A stretch of DNA of 64,000 nt from Candidatus Rokuibacteriota bacterium. GTDB lineage: Bacteria > Methylomirabilota > Methylomirabilia > Rokubacteriales > CSP1-6. The position numbers were made by a program, and so were the translations under genes. The notes under the pieces were generated by a model that was not told the origin of the DNA, ran no database searches, and was given only the letters and a program-made list of their open reading frames with translations. The stretch lies in contig QHRW01000111.1 in the NCBI GenBank assembly GCA_003220265.1, positions 52,218 through 116,217 on the forward strand, in the 5' to 3' direction. Below are positions 18,911 to 27,244 of this stretch, piece by piece (position 1 is the stretch's first letter; each line of letters starts with the position of its first letter).

Positions 18911-21900
18911 GTGAACGATAGCTTCGTCCGCCGCAGTCTGACGCTGGTCCTCCTCCTCCTGTTCGCCCTTCCGATGACGGCCCTGGCCGCCACGCCGACC
19001 GCCCAGTTCTGGGAAGAGATCGGCGGCTCGGCCAGCGGCGCCGGCATCAGCGCGAGCGAGCTCGGCGTCGTGCCCGAGCATCGCAACACGTCCATCCTCG
19101 TCGGCAGCGACGGACGCCCCATCGTCGCGTACACCGACTGGGCGGACATCGTGGTGCGCCGCTGGAACGGCGCAGAGTGGGAGATCATCGCGCGGCCGGG
19201 CGGCGGCCACCTGCCCCAGCTGGCAATGGACGGCAGCGGGCGGATCTATCTCGCCTGGATGGGCTTCGTGCCGGAGACGCAAAGCTGGGAGGTCTTTCTC
19301 CTGGTGCGGGACGCCGCCGGCGGCGATTGGCAGGAGCTGGGCGGCTCGGCCGCGGGTGGCGGCATCAGCGGGGCCGACGGACGCGCCAACGTGAACTCGT
19401 TCTCGCTGGCCCTTGGGCCCGACGGCACGCCGTGGGTCGCCTACGACACGAAAGCGACCGCGGGCGCCGACTTCACGACGGTCACCAGCGGCATCGCGCG
19501 CGACAGCGAGCAGGTCTACGTCAAGCGCTGGACCGGCCCCACCGGTGGCTGGGTCTACGTCGGCTCGGACCGCACGGGCGGCGGCGCCAGCAACGCCACC
19601 AGCTTCGTGTTCAGCAACGACGACGGCAGCGCCAACTTCGCGCGGCACGGCGCGCTCAGCCCCACGCTCGCCATCCGCGGCGACGGCAGCCCCGTGCTGG
19701 CCTTCATCTACTTCAGCGAGTTCCAGAGCAGCAACCCGCCCCAGTACAACGGCCTCAACGACGACATCTACGCCGTCACCTGGAATGGCAGCGCATGGGT
19801 GCCGATGGGCCCTCCCGTCCCGGCGACTGCGGCCGGCGCCGGGCTCGGCGGGCCGGGCGGCATCAGCAACGACACCAACTGGGCGAACGAGGACTACGTC
19901 AACCGGATGAACCGGCCGTACGTGATCATCGCGCGTGACGGCGCGCCGGTCCTCGGCTGGGGCTCGACGGACGGTATCGACGGCTTCCGCCACATGTACG
20001 TGCGGCGCTGGAGCGGCAGCGCGTGGCAAGGCCTCGGCTCGGCCACCGGCGAGATCGCGATGAGCGCGTTCGCCTACGACATCTCGCTCGCCCCCGGGCT
20101 CAACGGCCCGGTCGCCGCGTGGGCGGGGGGCGGCGGCGCCGACGCGTCGATCTACGTGCTCGGCTGGGACGCGCGGGTCGGGCGCTGGACCGAGGTCGGC
20201 ACCGGTTCCGCGACGGGCACCGGCATCTCGGGCCCGACCCGGCGCGGCTTCACGCCGTGGATCACGCTCGATGCCGCCGGCCTGCCGAGCGTGACGTGGA
20301 TCGAGGCGCCCGACATGGAGTCCGGCGGGCAGACATTCGTGCGGACGTTCGAGCCGCGAAGCCTCGCCGATCTCACCCTCACCGCGCTCACCGCACCCGC
20401 CACGGCTCGCACGGGCGGCACGATCTCGGTCGCCAACACGGTGCGCAACCTCGGCGTCGTCGCCTCGCCCAGCGTGCCGCTGAACTTCTATCTGGCGACC
20501 GCCACCACGCGCGGCGCCAGTGACGTCTTGCTCGGCTCGCGCACGATCCCCGCGCTGGGCGTCAACGGCACGAGCTCCGCCACGAACGCGTTCGCGGTGT
20601 CTCCGTCCGTCGAGCCCGGCACCTACTATGTGCTGGCGGCGCTCGACGAGGCCGGCGCGGTCACCGAGCGCAACGAGAGCAACAACGTGCGCGCCTCCGC
20701 CGCGATGACCATCACGCTCTTCCGTCCGGAGCTCACGCTGACCTCCGTCGGCGTGCCCGCGGCCGCCGCGGCGGGCCGGCCGCTCACGATCACCAGCACC
20801 GTGCGCAACTCCGGGCCCGCGCCGGCCGGCAGCTTCGTCGTCCAGTTCTATCTCTCGACCGACGGCACGCTCGACGGCGGCAACGTGCTGCTCGGCGCGC
20901 GGACGATCCCGAGCCTGGGGGCCGGCGCCATGAGCACCGCCGCCACGATGGTCACCCTGCCCGCCGACACGCCGGTGCCGGCCACGTACCGCGTGGTCGG
21001 TCTCGTCGACGCGCTCGAGCAGCAGGCGGAGCTGGAGGAGACGAACAACGCCACGATGTCGGGGACGATGAGCGTCACCGCCTACCAGCCCGACCTGACG
21101 ATCACGGCGCTGACGGCGCCCCCCACCGGCGCCGTCGGCCGTCCGATGATGATCACCGACAGCGTCCGCAACGGCGGGCCGGCTCCCTCGGGGGCGTTCA
21201 CCGTGCGCTACTACCTCTCGAGCGACGAGACGCTGCACGACACCGACGTGCTCCTCGGCGCGCGGACGATCATGAGCCTGGCCCCCGGCGCCAGCAGCAC
21301 CGTGATGACGACGCTGATGGTGCCCGCGAACACGTCGGCCCCCGCGACCTATCACGTGATCGCCGTCGCGGATGCGGCCAGCCAGCAGACCGAGCTCGCC
21401 GAGAACAACAACAGGCGCGCCTCGGCCGGCGTGGCGGTCAGCTTCTTCCGTCCCGACCTCACGGTCAGCGTGCTGACGGTGCCCGCCGCGGGCGCCGTCG
21501 GCCGTCCGCTGGCGATCACCAACATCGTGCGGAACCAGGGCCCGGCTCCGGCCGGCGCCTTCACCGTGCGCTTCTATCTCTCGAGCGACGGCACGCTCCA
21601 CGACAGCGACACGCCGCTGGGCATGCGCGTGATCGGCGGCCTCGCCGCCGGCGCAGCGAGCAGCGTGGTCAGCACGTTCACGATCCCGCTCACCACGACG
21701 CCGGGGGACTACCAGGTGATCGCCGTCGCCGACGCCCTCGGGCAGCAGACGGAGACCGACGAGAGCAACAACAGGCAGGTCTCGGCAACGTTCCCGATCA
21801 GCCTCTACCGGCCGGACCTGATGCTGACCGCGCTCAGCGTGCCGGCCACGGCCGTCGCCGGCCGCCCGCTGGCCATCACGCACACCGTGCGCAACCGCGG

Positions 21901-22564
21901 CGCCGCGCCGGCCGGCGCCTTCACCGTGCGCTTCTACCTTTCGGCCGACGGCGCGCTGGACGACGGCGACGTGCTCCTCGGCGCGCGCATGATGGGCGGC
22001 CTGGCCGCCGGCGCCAGCAGCCCGGCCGTGACGTCGCTGACGATCCCGGCCAACACGTCGGTGCCCGGGAGCTACCAGGTCATCGCGGTCGTCGATGCGA
22101 TGAATCAGCAGACGGAGACCGACGAGACGAACAACATGATGATGACGTCGCCCCCGATGTCGGTCGTGCCGTACCTGCCGGACTTCTGGGTGTCGTCGGT
22201 GACAGCCCAGGCCGGCGCCGCGGCGGGCCGGCCGCTGACCATCACCCACACCATCCGGAACCTCGGGGCCGCGCCCGCCGGTGTCTTCACCGTCCGCTAC
22301 TACCTCTCGGCGGACGACAAGCTCGACGACGGTGATGTGCTGCTGGGGTCGCGCACTTTTGGTGGCATGGCCGGCGGCGCCACCCGCGTGAACGATGTGA
22401 CCACGGTCACCGTGCCGGCCGGCACCGTGGTGCCGAACCCCTACCGCGTGCTCGTCGTCGTCGACGCCCTCGGTCAGCAGGCCGAGCTCGACGAGACCAA
22501 CAACGTGACCGCGTCGGGGCCGCTCGCGGCCTCGTCGCCGAGCCCGAACGCCAGCGCCCGCTGA
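18911..22564 (+). CDS. Large secreted protein with six CARDB repeats
   Basis: 1217 residues. GTG at 18911 is chosen over upstream codons because AAGGAG lies 7 bases before it and it opens a compact signal peptide ending ALA. Residues about 30-485 are a beta-propeller-like region with recurring short blocks (VVRRWNGAEWEII, YVRRWSGSAWQGLG), similar to exo-alpha-sialidase/kelch-type repeats. Residues about 487-1205 are six CARDB units of roughly 119 residues, each with a PDLTxxxL opening, RPLxIT, VRNxGPAPAGxFxVxFYLS and a closing ETDExNN. CARDB is a bacterial cell-adhesion/carbohydrate-associated Ig-like fold. No sorting signal is seen. Probably an extracellular adhesin or matrix protein. Confidence 0.88.
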   Translation: MNDSFVRRSLTLVLLLLFALPMTALAATPTAQFWEEIGGSASGAGISASELGVVPEHRNTSILVGSDGRPIVAYTDWADIVVRRWNGAEWEIIARPGGGHLPQLAMDGSGRIYLAWMGFVPETQSWEVFLLVRDAAGGDWQELGGSAAGGGISGADGRANVNSFSLALGPDGTPWVAYDTKATAGADFTTVTSGIARDSEQVYVKRWTGPTGGWVYVGSDRTGGGASNATSFVFSNDDGSANFARHGALSPTLAIRGDGSPVLAFIYFSEFQSSNPPQYNGLNDDIYAVTWNGSAWVPMGPPVPATAAGAGLGGPGGISNDTNWANEDYVNRMNRPYVIIARDGAPVLGWGSTDGIDGFRHMYVRRWSGSAWQGLGSATGEIAMSAFAYDISLAPGLNGPVAAWAGGGGADASIYVLGWDARVGRWTEVGTGSATGTGISGPTRRGFTPWITLDAAGLPSVTWIEAPDMESGGQTFVRTFEPRSLADLTLTALTAPATARTGGTISVANTVRNLGVVASPSVPLNFYLATATTRGASDVLLGSRTIPALGVNGTSSATNAFAVSPSVEPGTYYVLAALDEAGAVTERNESNNVRASAAMTITLFRPELTLTSVGVPAAAAAGRPLTITSTVRNSGPAPAGSFVVQFYLSTDGTLDGGNVLLGARTIPSLGAGAMSTAATMVTLPADTPVPATYRVVGLVDALEQQAELEETNNATMSGTMSVTAYQPDLTITALTAPPTGAVGRPMMITDSVRNGGPAPSGAFTVRYYLSSDETLHDTDVLLGARTIMSLAPGASSTVMTTLMVPANTSAPATYHVIAVADAASQQTELAENNNRRASAGVAVSFFRPDLTVSVLTVPAAGAVGRPLAITNIVRNQGPAPAGAFTVRFYLSSDGTLHDSDTPLGMRVIGGLAAGAASSVVSTFTIPLTTTPGDYQVIAVADALGQQTETDESNNRQVSATFPISLYRPDLMLTALSVPATAVAGRPLAITHTVRNRGAAPAGAFTVRFYLSADGALDDGDVLLGARMMGGLAAGASSPAVTSLTIPANTSVPGSYQVIAVVDAMNQQTETDETNNMMMTSPPMSVVPYLPDFWVSSVTAQAGAAAGRPLTITHTIRNLGAAPAGVFTVRYYLSADDKLDDGDVLLGSRTFGGMAGGATRVNDVTTVTVPAGTVVPNPYRVLVVVDALGQQAELDETNNVTASGPLAASSPSPNASAR

Positions 22565-22580
22565 CGCGTCGGGCCCGGCT

Positions 22581-22676
22581 CGGCCACCGACATCCCCGGC
22601 TGGAACGACCGGGACGGTGCGACGCCTCCTCGCACCGATCGGTCCTTCCGGAGCCCGCGAAAGATGTCGGTGGCCG
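22581..22676 (+). ncRNA. 96-nt highly structured element (candidate ncRNA or attenuator)
   Basis: A 14-bp perfect basal stem (22581-22594 with 22663-22676) encloses nested helices: 22598-22601/22652-22655 (4 bp), 22602-22611/22640-22649 (10 bp with one C-C mismatch) and 22615-22622/22630-22637 (8 bp, 7-base loop). It lies 16 bases after the CARDB stop and ahead of the acidic-protein gene. No T-tract follows, so not a plain terminator. Confidence 0.5.
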
Positions 22677-22693
22677 AATGTTTGCTGTATACT
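22671..22693 (+). promoter_or_regulatory. Promoter region of acidic-protein gene
   Basis: TGGCCGAATGTTTGC (22671-22685) fits sigma54 spacing with TGGC and TTGC intact. Overlapping it, TATACT at 22688-22693 could serve as a sigma70 -10. Which one is used is not decidable by eye. The first overlaps the basal stem of the structured element. Confidence 0.4.
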
Positions 22694-22766
22694 CCGCCCG
22701 AATTCGAAGGCAGTGATTCCGCTGCTCATAGGTCTGGCCGGGTACGGCTCGGAGGAATCTTCAAAG

Positions 22767-23087
22767 ATGCAGTTCCGCACGCAACCTTGGCACGTCGATG
22801 CTGCCTTCCGGGCGACTCTCGAGGACGACGACGACCTCGACGAAGAGGATCTGGACGACGAGGACGACGACGACGACGAGGTTGCCGACGAGGCTGAGGC
22901 CGAGGACGAGGACCTCGACGCCGAGGAGCTCGTCGACGACAAGGCCGAAGACGAGGACGAGGACGACGAAGACGACGACGACGTCGAGGGCGACCTGGAC
23001 GCCGATCTCGAGAAGGAGGAGGACGAGGACGACGACGATGACCTGGACGACGACGATGACGACCTCGAGGACGATGACGATAAGTAG
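22767..23087 (+). CDS. Extremely acidic small protein
   Basis: 106 residues, ATG at 22767 preceded by GGAGGA. The first 20 residues (MQFRTQPWHVDAAFRATLE) are ordinary; from there on the protein is almost only Asp and Glu (68 of 106 by my count) broken by Leu, Val and Ala at intervals, ending DDDDK. The DNA is a GAC/GAG-rich near-microsatellite, but the frame is kept and start signals are good. Such tails bind metal cations or basic proteins, or mimic nucleic acid. No family recognised. The gene is followed 31 bases later by a PuuD-like membrane protein. Confidence 0.7.
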   Translation: MQFRTQPWHVDAAFRATLEDDDDLDEEDLDDEDDDDDEVADEAEAEDEDLDAEELVDDKAEDEDEDDEDDDDVEGDLDADLEKEEDEDDDDDLDDDDDDLEDDDDK

Positions 23088-23118
23088 TAGCCCCTCAATC
23101 GACTAGGAGGCGCGGGCC

Positions 23119-23865
23119 ATGGCCCTATTCAGTGGTGAAGGCTGGCTGTTTCTCCTGCGATGGTTCCACTTCCTCGCCGGCATCACCTGGATCGGCATGC
23201 TGTACTACTTCAATTTCGTCCAGACCCCCTTCTTCGGCAGCAAGTTCGTGGCCGACAACCCGCCCGTGCGCAGCGGCATCGTCCGTGGCGGTCTCCTCGA
23301 CTCGGCGCTCTGGTGGTTCCGCTGGGGCGCGATGTTCACCTTCATCACGGGCTGGCTCTACATCCTGCACGTAGCCTTCGCGCGCTACGGCGGCCTGCGC
23401 GAGTTCGCAGCCACGTCCTACGGCTGGAAGATCTTCTTCGGCGGAATGCTGGGCTCCGTCATGTGGGCCAACGTGTGGTTCGTCATCTGGCCGTATCAGC
23501 AGGTGGTGATGCGCTCGGCCGACCAGGTGGCCACCGGCGGCCAGGCGATCCCTGACGCGGCACCCCGCGGCGCGCGGGCGGGCGTGGCCTCGCGCACGAA
23601 CACCATGCTGTCCATCCCGATGCTGTTCTTCATGGGCGCCGCCTCGCACCTGCCGATGGCGAACCCCGCCACCGCCGGCGCGAAGTGGGGCGCGCTGATC
23701 CTGCTGGCCGTCGTCATCATCGCCGCCGAGGTCAACGCGCTCGTCGGTCCCGCGGCACCGGCCAGCGGCGGCAAGAAGGTCCTCGCCACGCTCAAGGGCA
23801 CGTTCTGGGCGGGCTTCATCCTCTCGCTGATCCTCTACGTCGTGCTCGCCAAGCTCTTCGGCTAG
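23119..23865 (+). CDS. PuuD-like membrane protein (urate hydroxylase N-domain)
   Basis: 248 residues, ATG behind AGGAGG. Seven to eight transmembrane helices, starting WLFLLRWFHFLAGITWIGMLYY and including the ANVWFVIWPYQQ and MLSIPMLFFMGAASH segments, which mark the DUF989/PuuD membrane domain. In PuuD this domain is fused to a C-terminal cytochrome c and oxidises urate. Here the cytochrome domain is missing; a separate small cytochrome c gene lies 64 bases away on the opposite strand. Urate as substrate is unproven, as no purine genes are nearby. Confidence 0.75.
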   Translation: MALFSGEGWLFLLRWFHFLAGITWIGMLYYFNFVQTPFFGSKFVADNPPVRSGIVRGGLLDSALWWFRWGAMFTFITGWLYILHVAFARYGGLREFAATSYGWKIFFGGMLGSVMWANVWFVIWPYQQVVMRSADQVATGGQAIPDAAPRGARAGVASRTNTMLSIPMLFFMGAASHLPMANPATAGAKWGALILLAVVIIAAEVNALVGPAAPASGGKKVLATLKGTFWAGFILSLILYVVLAKLFG

Positions 23866-23891
23866 ACGCGGACGACGAGAGAGGCTTCCCG

Positions 23892-23920
23892 GGCCCGGCG
23901 CCGATGTCAGGCGCCGGGCC
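23892..23920. terminator. Bidirectional hairpin between convergent genes
   Basis: 11-bp perfect stem GGCCCGGCGCC / GGCGCCGGGCC, 7-base loop, followed by TTCGTGTCT. It lies between the PuuD-like gene and the cytochrome c gene and could serve both. Confidence 0.7.
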
Positions 23921-23929
23921 TTCGTGTCT

Positions 23930-24250
23930 CTACTTGAGGTACGCGGCGAGCGCGGGGATGTCGCCGGCGACCTGCGGCTGCGGCGGCATCACGTTCGTCG
24001 GGCGCTTGGGCTTGTAGCCGGGCGGGTACGTGACGCGCAGGACCTTCGCCTCCAGCAGCTCGCGCGACGAGCCCTTGACCTCGGGCCCCACGGGGCCCGG
24101 CTGGCTCGGGTCAGCGGCGTGGCAGGCCGTGCACTGGCTCAGATAGACCTGGCGGCCGCGCTCGGCCTCGGGGCCGAGCTTCTCCTGCGAGCAGCCGGTC
24201 AGCGTCAGCACGGACGCGCTCGCCAGCGCGACGAGCGCCTCGCGCCTCAC
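23930..24250 (-). CDS. Small lipoprotein cytochrome c
   Basis: 106 residues. GTG start overlaps the DUF3501 stop (GTGA). Lipobox LTLTGC anchors it to a membrane; one haem site CTACH and a distal Met in NVMPPQPQV define a class I monohaem c-type cytochrome. It closes the Fe-S/rubrerythrin island and faces the PuuD-like membrane gene, so it may carry electrons for either. C-terminus AALAAYLK is the usual final helix. Confidence 0.88.
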   Translation of the reverse strand: MRREALVALASASVLTLTGCSQEKLGPEAERGRQVYLSQCTACHAADPSQPGPVGPEVKGSSRELLEAKVLRVTYPPGYKPKRPTNVMPPQPQVAGDIPALAAYLK

Positions 24251-24828
24251 GCCAGGTCCTCGGCCAGGCGGCGGCGCGTCGTCTCGCTCAGCAGGGTGCG
24301 GCCACGCTCGTTGGGATGCTCGACCACCAGGGCCACGTCTGACTCCGCGAAGCGCCGGCGCGCGGCCGGCGGCAGCGCGAAGCGCACGAAGTGCACGGCG
24401 GACAGCTTGCCGAGCTCCTCGTCGGAGTGGCCGGCCTCGAACGAGCCCGCCACGACGTCGGGCCCGATCTGCAGGCGCACGTAGTCGCGGGTGTCGATGC
24501 CCAGCAGCGCGTCGAGCACCGGCTTGATCCGCTCCGGCTCCCCGATCTCGATGAACATCGTGGCGGCCAGCTCGCCCGGGCGCGGCAGCAGCGTGTTGTA
24601 GACGGCGATCTCCTCGGCGATCTTGGCCTCGTCGACGAGCCGCTCGGCGCGGACCATCTCCTGGATCTGGAACCACACCGTCTGGCGATTCTCGAAGACG
24701 AACGACAGGTAGCGCCCCACGGCCACGCGCCGCTCTGCCTTGAGCGCGATGACGTCGCGGCGGCGGGCGTCACGCACGCGCTCGTAGTCGTAGAGGTTCA
24801 GGATCTCGCCGGCGGCGATCGGCGTCAT
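24247..24828 (-). CDS. DUF3501 family protein
   Basis: 193 residues, ATG overlapping the stop of the Fe-S protein gene (ATGA). Soluble, no signal peptide; begins TPIAAGEILNLYDYERVRD and contains RYLSFVFENRQTVWFQIQEM, typical of DUF3501. The family has no known activity, but it is commonly found beside rubrerythrin and a CCG-type Fe-S protein, exactly as here. Likely part of a redox or peroxide-defence module. Confidence 0.83.
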   Translation of the reverse strand: MTPIAAGEILNLYDYERVRDARRRDVIALKAERRVAVGRYLSFVFENRQTVWFQIQEMVRAERLVDEAKIAEEIAVYNTLLPRPGELAATMFIEIGEPERIKPVLDALLGIDTRDYVRLQIGPDVVAGSFEAGHSDEELGKLSAVHFVRFALPPAARRRFAESDVALVVEHPNERGRTLLSETTRRRLAEDLA

Positions 24829-26102
24829 GCGTCCTCGAGGCCGTACGCGCGGGCCAGGACCTGGATGGGATGGCGCGGCTCCGCGCCGGTGCCCTGCGCG
24901 ATCTGCAGCGCGGCCAGCGGGCAGTCGGTGGCCACCGTGGGCGCCGCCGCCGCGCGGACGGCGTCGAACAGCGGCTGCGCGACCTTCATGGAGAGCTCGA
25001 AGTACTGCGTCTTGAAGCCCCAGGTGCCGTCCACGGCCGAGCAGCGCTCGACGACGTCGACCTTGGCGCCGGGAATCGTGCGCAGCACGTCGGCCGACCG
25101 GGTGCCGATGTTCTGGGCTCGCAGGTGGCACGGCACGTGGTAGGTGACCGCGCCGACCGGCTGGCTGAAGCTCGTGTCGAGGGCGCCGGCGGCGTGCAGC
25201 TGTGCGAGGTACTCGAAGAGATCGCGCGTGTGCGTCGCCACCAGCCTGGCGTCGTCCGAGCCGTCGAGCCAGGGGTATTCCTGCTTGAGCATGTAGCTGC
25301 AGGTCGGACCCGGCGAGACGATCTCGCGGCCTTCACGCACCGCTGCCGCCAGCGTGCGGACGTTGTCGCGCACGAGGCGCCGGCACTCGTCCACGGCGCC
25401 GCCGTCGAGGTACGGCATACCACAGCAGCCCTGGGCCGGCAGCGTCACGTCCACGCCGTTGCGCTCGAGAACCGCCACGGCCGCACGGCCGATGGCCGGT
25501 GCGTTGTACTCCACGCTGCACGTCGCGAACAGCGCAATTTTTTTAGCGCCGCGCACCACCGCGGTCTTGGGGCGAGAGCTGAACCAGCTGGAGAAGGTGG
25601 GGCGATGGAAGCGCGGCAGCTTGCGCTTGCGGTGGATACCCACGATCCACTGCATGAAGGCGCGGTGCACGCCGAGCTCGTTGAGCCAGTTGGAGAGTGG
25701 CGCGCCGAGCGAGCCGAGCTTGCCGACCAGCGCGGTGTTGCCGAGCATTCGGTCCTGCAGGCTGACGCCCGCGCGCCGCGCCTGGGAGGCCCGCGCGCGC
25801 AGCATCAGCCGCGGGAAGTCCACGGCCCAGCGGTGCGGGGGCGTGTACGGGCAGTGGTTGAAGCAGAGCTTGCACTGGTAGCAGAGGTCGACCACTTCCT
25901 TGACGTCGGCGGCCGGCAGCTTCTCGGCGTCGCCGTCCACGGCCTCGACGTCGAGCCGGTCGAACATCACCTTGAACGACGGGCAGAGCGGCAGGCACCG
26001 CCGGCAGCTATTGCAGATGTCGTACACGCGGCGGAGCTCGGTCTCCACGGCGGCCGACTCCCAGAACTCCGGCCGGCTCATGTCGAAGGCGGGCGTGGTC
26101 AT
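24825..26102 (-). CDS. Fe-S oxidoreductase with two CCG domains
   Basis: 425 residues. Two [4Fe-4S] motifs near the N-terminus (CNSCRRCLPLCP and CYQCKLCFNHCP), then two cysteine-rich CCG domains (CCGMPYLDGG and PCHLRAQNIG, with SPGPTCSYML), as in glycolate oxidase GlpC/GlcF and heterodisulfide reductase HdrD/B. It should pass electrons between a flavoprotein or quinone and a partner. The catalytic flavoprotein is absent; the neighbours are DUF3501, cytochrome c and rubrerythrin, suggesting it feeds peroxide reduction. Upstream spacing to rubrerythrin is 68 bases. Confidence 0.9.
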   Translation of the reverse strand: MTTPAFDMSRPEFWESAAVETELRRVYDICNSCRRCLPLCPSFKVMFDRLDVEAVDGDAEKLPAADVKEVVDLCYQCKLCFNHCPYTPPHRWAVDFPRLMLRARASQARRAGVSLQDRMLGNTALVGKLGSLGAPLSNWLNELGVHRAFMQWIVGIHRKRKLPRFHRPTFSSWFSSRPKTAVVRGAKKIALFATCSVEYNAPAIGRAAVAVLERNGVDVTLPAQGCCGMPYLDGGAVDECRRLVRDNVRTLAAAVREGREIVSPGPTCSYMLKQEYPWLDGSDDARLVATHTRDLFEYLAQLHAAGALDTSFSQPVGAVTYHVPCHLRAQNIGTRSADVLRTIPGAKVDVVERCSAVDGTWGFKTQYFELSMKVAQPLFDAVRAAAAPTVATDCPLAALQIAQGTGAEPRHPIQVLARAYGLEDA

Positions 26103-26170
26103 GGCGTGACGTCCCAGGCGAGGGCGCGCGGCGCCCGCTGCCGCGCCGCGCGTCCTCGCGAGCGGAAGCG

Positions 26171-26620
26171 CTAGATGGCCTCGGCCGGATCCTTACCGCG
26201 GATCTGCGTCAGCATCTTGTTGAACCGTCCGGCGTGGGACTTCTCCGCCTTGGCCAGCGTCTCGAACCACTCGGCCAGCTCGGCGAACCCCTCCTCGCGC
26301 GCGGTCTTGGCCATGCCCGGGTACATCTGCGTGTACTCGTAGGTCTCGCCGGCCGCGGAGGCCTTGAGGTTCAGCTCGGTCTTGCCCATCGGCTCGCCGG
26401 TGGCGGGATCGCCGACTTCCTTCAGGAAGTCGAGATGGCCGAATGCGTGCCCCGTCTCGGCCTCGGCGGTGTCGCGGAAGAGGCCGGCGATGTCGGGAAA
26501 GCCCTCGATGTCGGCCACCCGCGCGAAGTAGAGATAGCGGCGGTTGGCCTGCGACTCGCCCGCGAACGCGTCCTTCAGATTCGCGAGACTCTTGCTGCCC
26601 TTGAGGCTTGGACCTGCCAT
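26171..26620 (-). CDS. Rubrerythrin-type diiron protein without rubredoxin domain
   Basis: 149 residues; ATG at 26620 behind AAGGAGG. Four-helix ferritin-like fold with iron ligands in [46 protein letters not shown] and [12 protein letters not shown]. The usual C-terminal rubredoxin (two CxxC) is missing, so electrons must come from another protein, plausibly the Fe-S protein or cytochrome c encoded next. Role: peroxide scavenging. The repeat R1 lies directly before its ribosome site, and the reading frame of the upstream perR-like gene runs 46 bases into it. Confidence 0.92.
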   Translation of the reverse strand: MAGPSLKGSKSLANLKDAFAGESQANRRYLYFARVADIEGFPDIAGLFRDTAEAETGHAFGHLDFLKEVGDPATGEPMGKTELNLKASAAGETYEYTQMYPGMAKTAREEGFAELAEWFETLAKAEKSHAGRFNKMLTQIRGKDPAEAI

Positions 26621-27123
26621 GGCTTCCTCCTTGGGATGGGGGCACCCTCGGAGGGTTCCCCCCTTCCCCTCCTGGGGGTGGTTGGGCCGGCGGCGTGACG
26701 GCAGGCGCCGCAGCGGCCGTAGAACTCGATGCGCCGTGAGAGCACCTCGAAGCCGGTGTGCGAGGCGACGCGCGCGCTCACGCCGCGTGCGCCCAGCGCG
26801 GGCACGTCGTAGATGCGCTCGCACGCCACGCACGTGAAGTGATCGTGGAGCGCGGTGTTGCCGTCGAACCGCATGCCGGCCGCGTCGGCGCGCTCGGTCA
26901 GCAGGCCCTCGGCCGCCAGCATCCGGAGATTGCGATAGACCGTGGCCAGGCTCACGCGCGGCAGCCGCCGGCGCACGTCGCGATACACCGCGGTCGCCGA
27001 GGGATGGGCCTCGCTCGCGCGCACGACGTCCAGGATGATGCGCCGCGCCCGCGTCAGGCGCTTGCCCGCCGCGCGCAGCGCGTCCGGCGCGTGGGCGCCG
27101 GGCTTCTTGGTAATCATTCTCAT
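26575..27123 (-). CDS. Fur/PerR-family repressor with repeat-encoded tail
   Basis: 182 residues as read. N-terminal winged helix with [16 protein letters not shown] recognition region; metal sites include [14 protein letters not shown] and the structural zinc pair YGRCGACRH, where the family normally ends (about residue 144). Here the frame continues for nearly 40 residues through repeat R1 ([20 protein letters not shown]) and into the rubrerythrin start. The tail is probably a by-product of R1 insertion and not functional. PerR-type control of the rubrerythrin operon by peroxide or iron is likely from context. Start: ATG at 27123 or 27117. Confidence 0.88.
   Translation of the reverse strand: MRMITKKPGAHAPDALRAAGKRLTRARRIILDVVRASEAHPSATAVYRDVRRRLPRVSLATVYRNLRMLAAEGLLTERADAAGMRFDGNTALHDHFTCVACERIYDVPALGARGVSARVASHTGFEVLSRRIEFYGRCGACRHAAGPTTPRRGRGEPSEGAPIPRRKPWQVQASRAARVSRI
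26633..26672 (+). repeat. Repeat R1 copy between perR-like gene and rubrerythrin
   Basis: 40 bases with core GGGGGCACCCTCGGAGGG followed by TTCCCCCCTTCCCCTCC. In the transcribed (minus) strand it lies directly before the AAGGAGG of rubrerythrin. Same orientation relative to transcription as the other copies. Confidence 0.85.
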
Positions 27124-27179
27124 CTGGGGCGCGGCGGATTGTACTGAGCCCGGGGGACCCTGTCAACGCGGCGAGGAGG

Positions 27180-27215
27180 AAAACAAAAGGACCGCGGCCT
27201 CACGGCCGCGGTCCT
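27180..27215 (-). terminator. Intrinsic terminator
   Basis: 12-bp perfect stem AGGACCGCGGCC / GGCCGCGGTCCT, 4-base loop, followed on the minus strand by TTTTGTTTT. It ends the transcript of the two small genes at 27245-27963 and is the only textbook Rho-independent terminator I see in the window. Confidence 0.85.
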
Positions 27216-27244
27216 GGACGACCGGCCCCTGCGGCGGGCGTGGG

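Noticed and set aside
18809..23098. Very long open frame antisense to the CARDB and acidic-protein genes, starting with poly-Ser
   Set aside because: It mirrors codon bias of GC-rich genes on the other strand. Composition (Arg/His/Ala-rich, poly-Ser opposite GAC runs) and lack of start signals mark it as a shadow.
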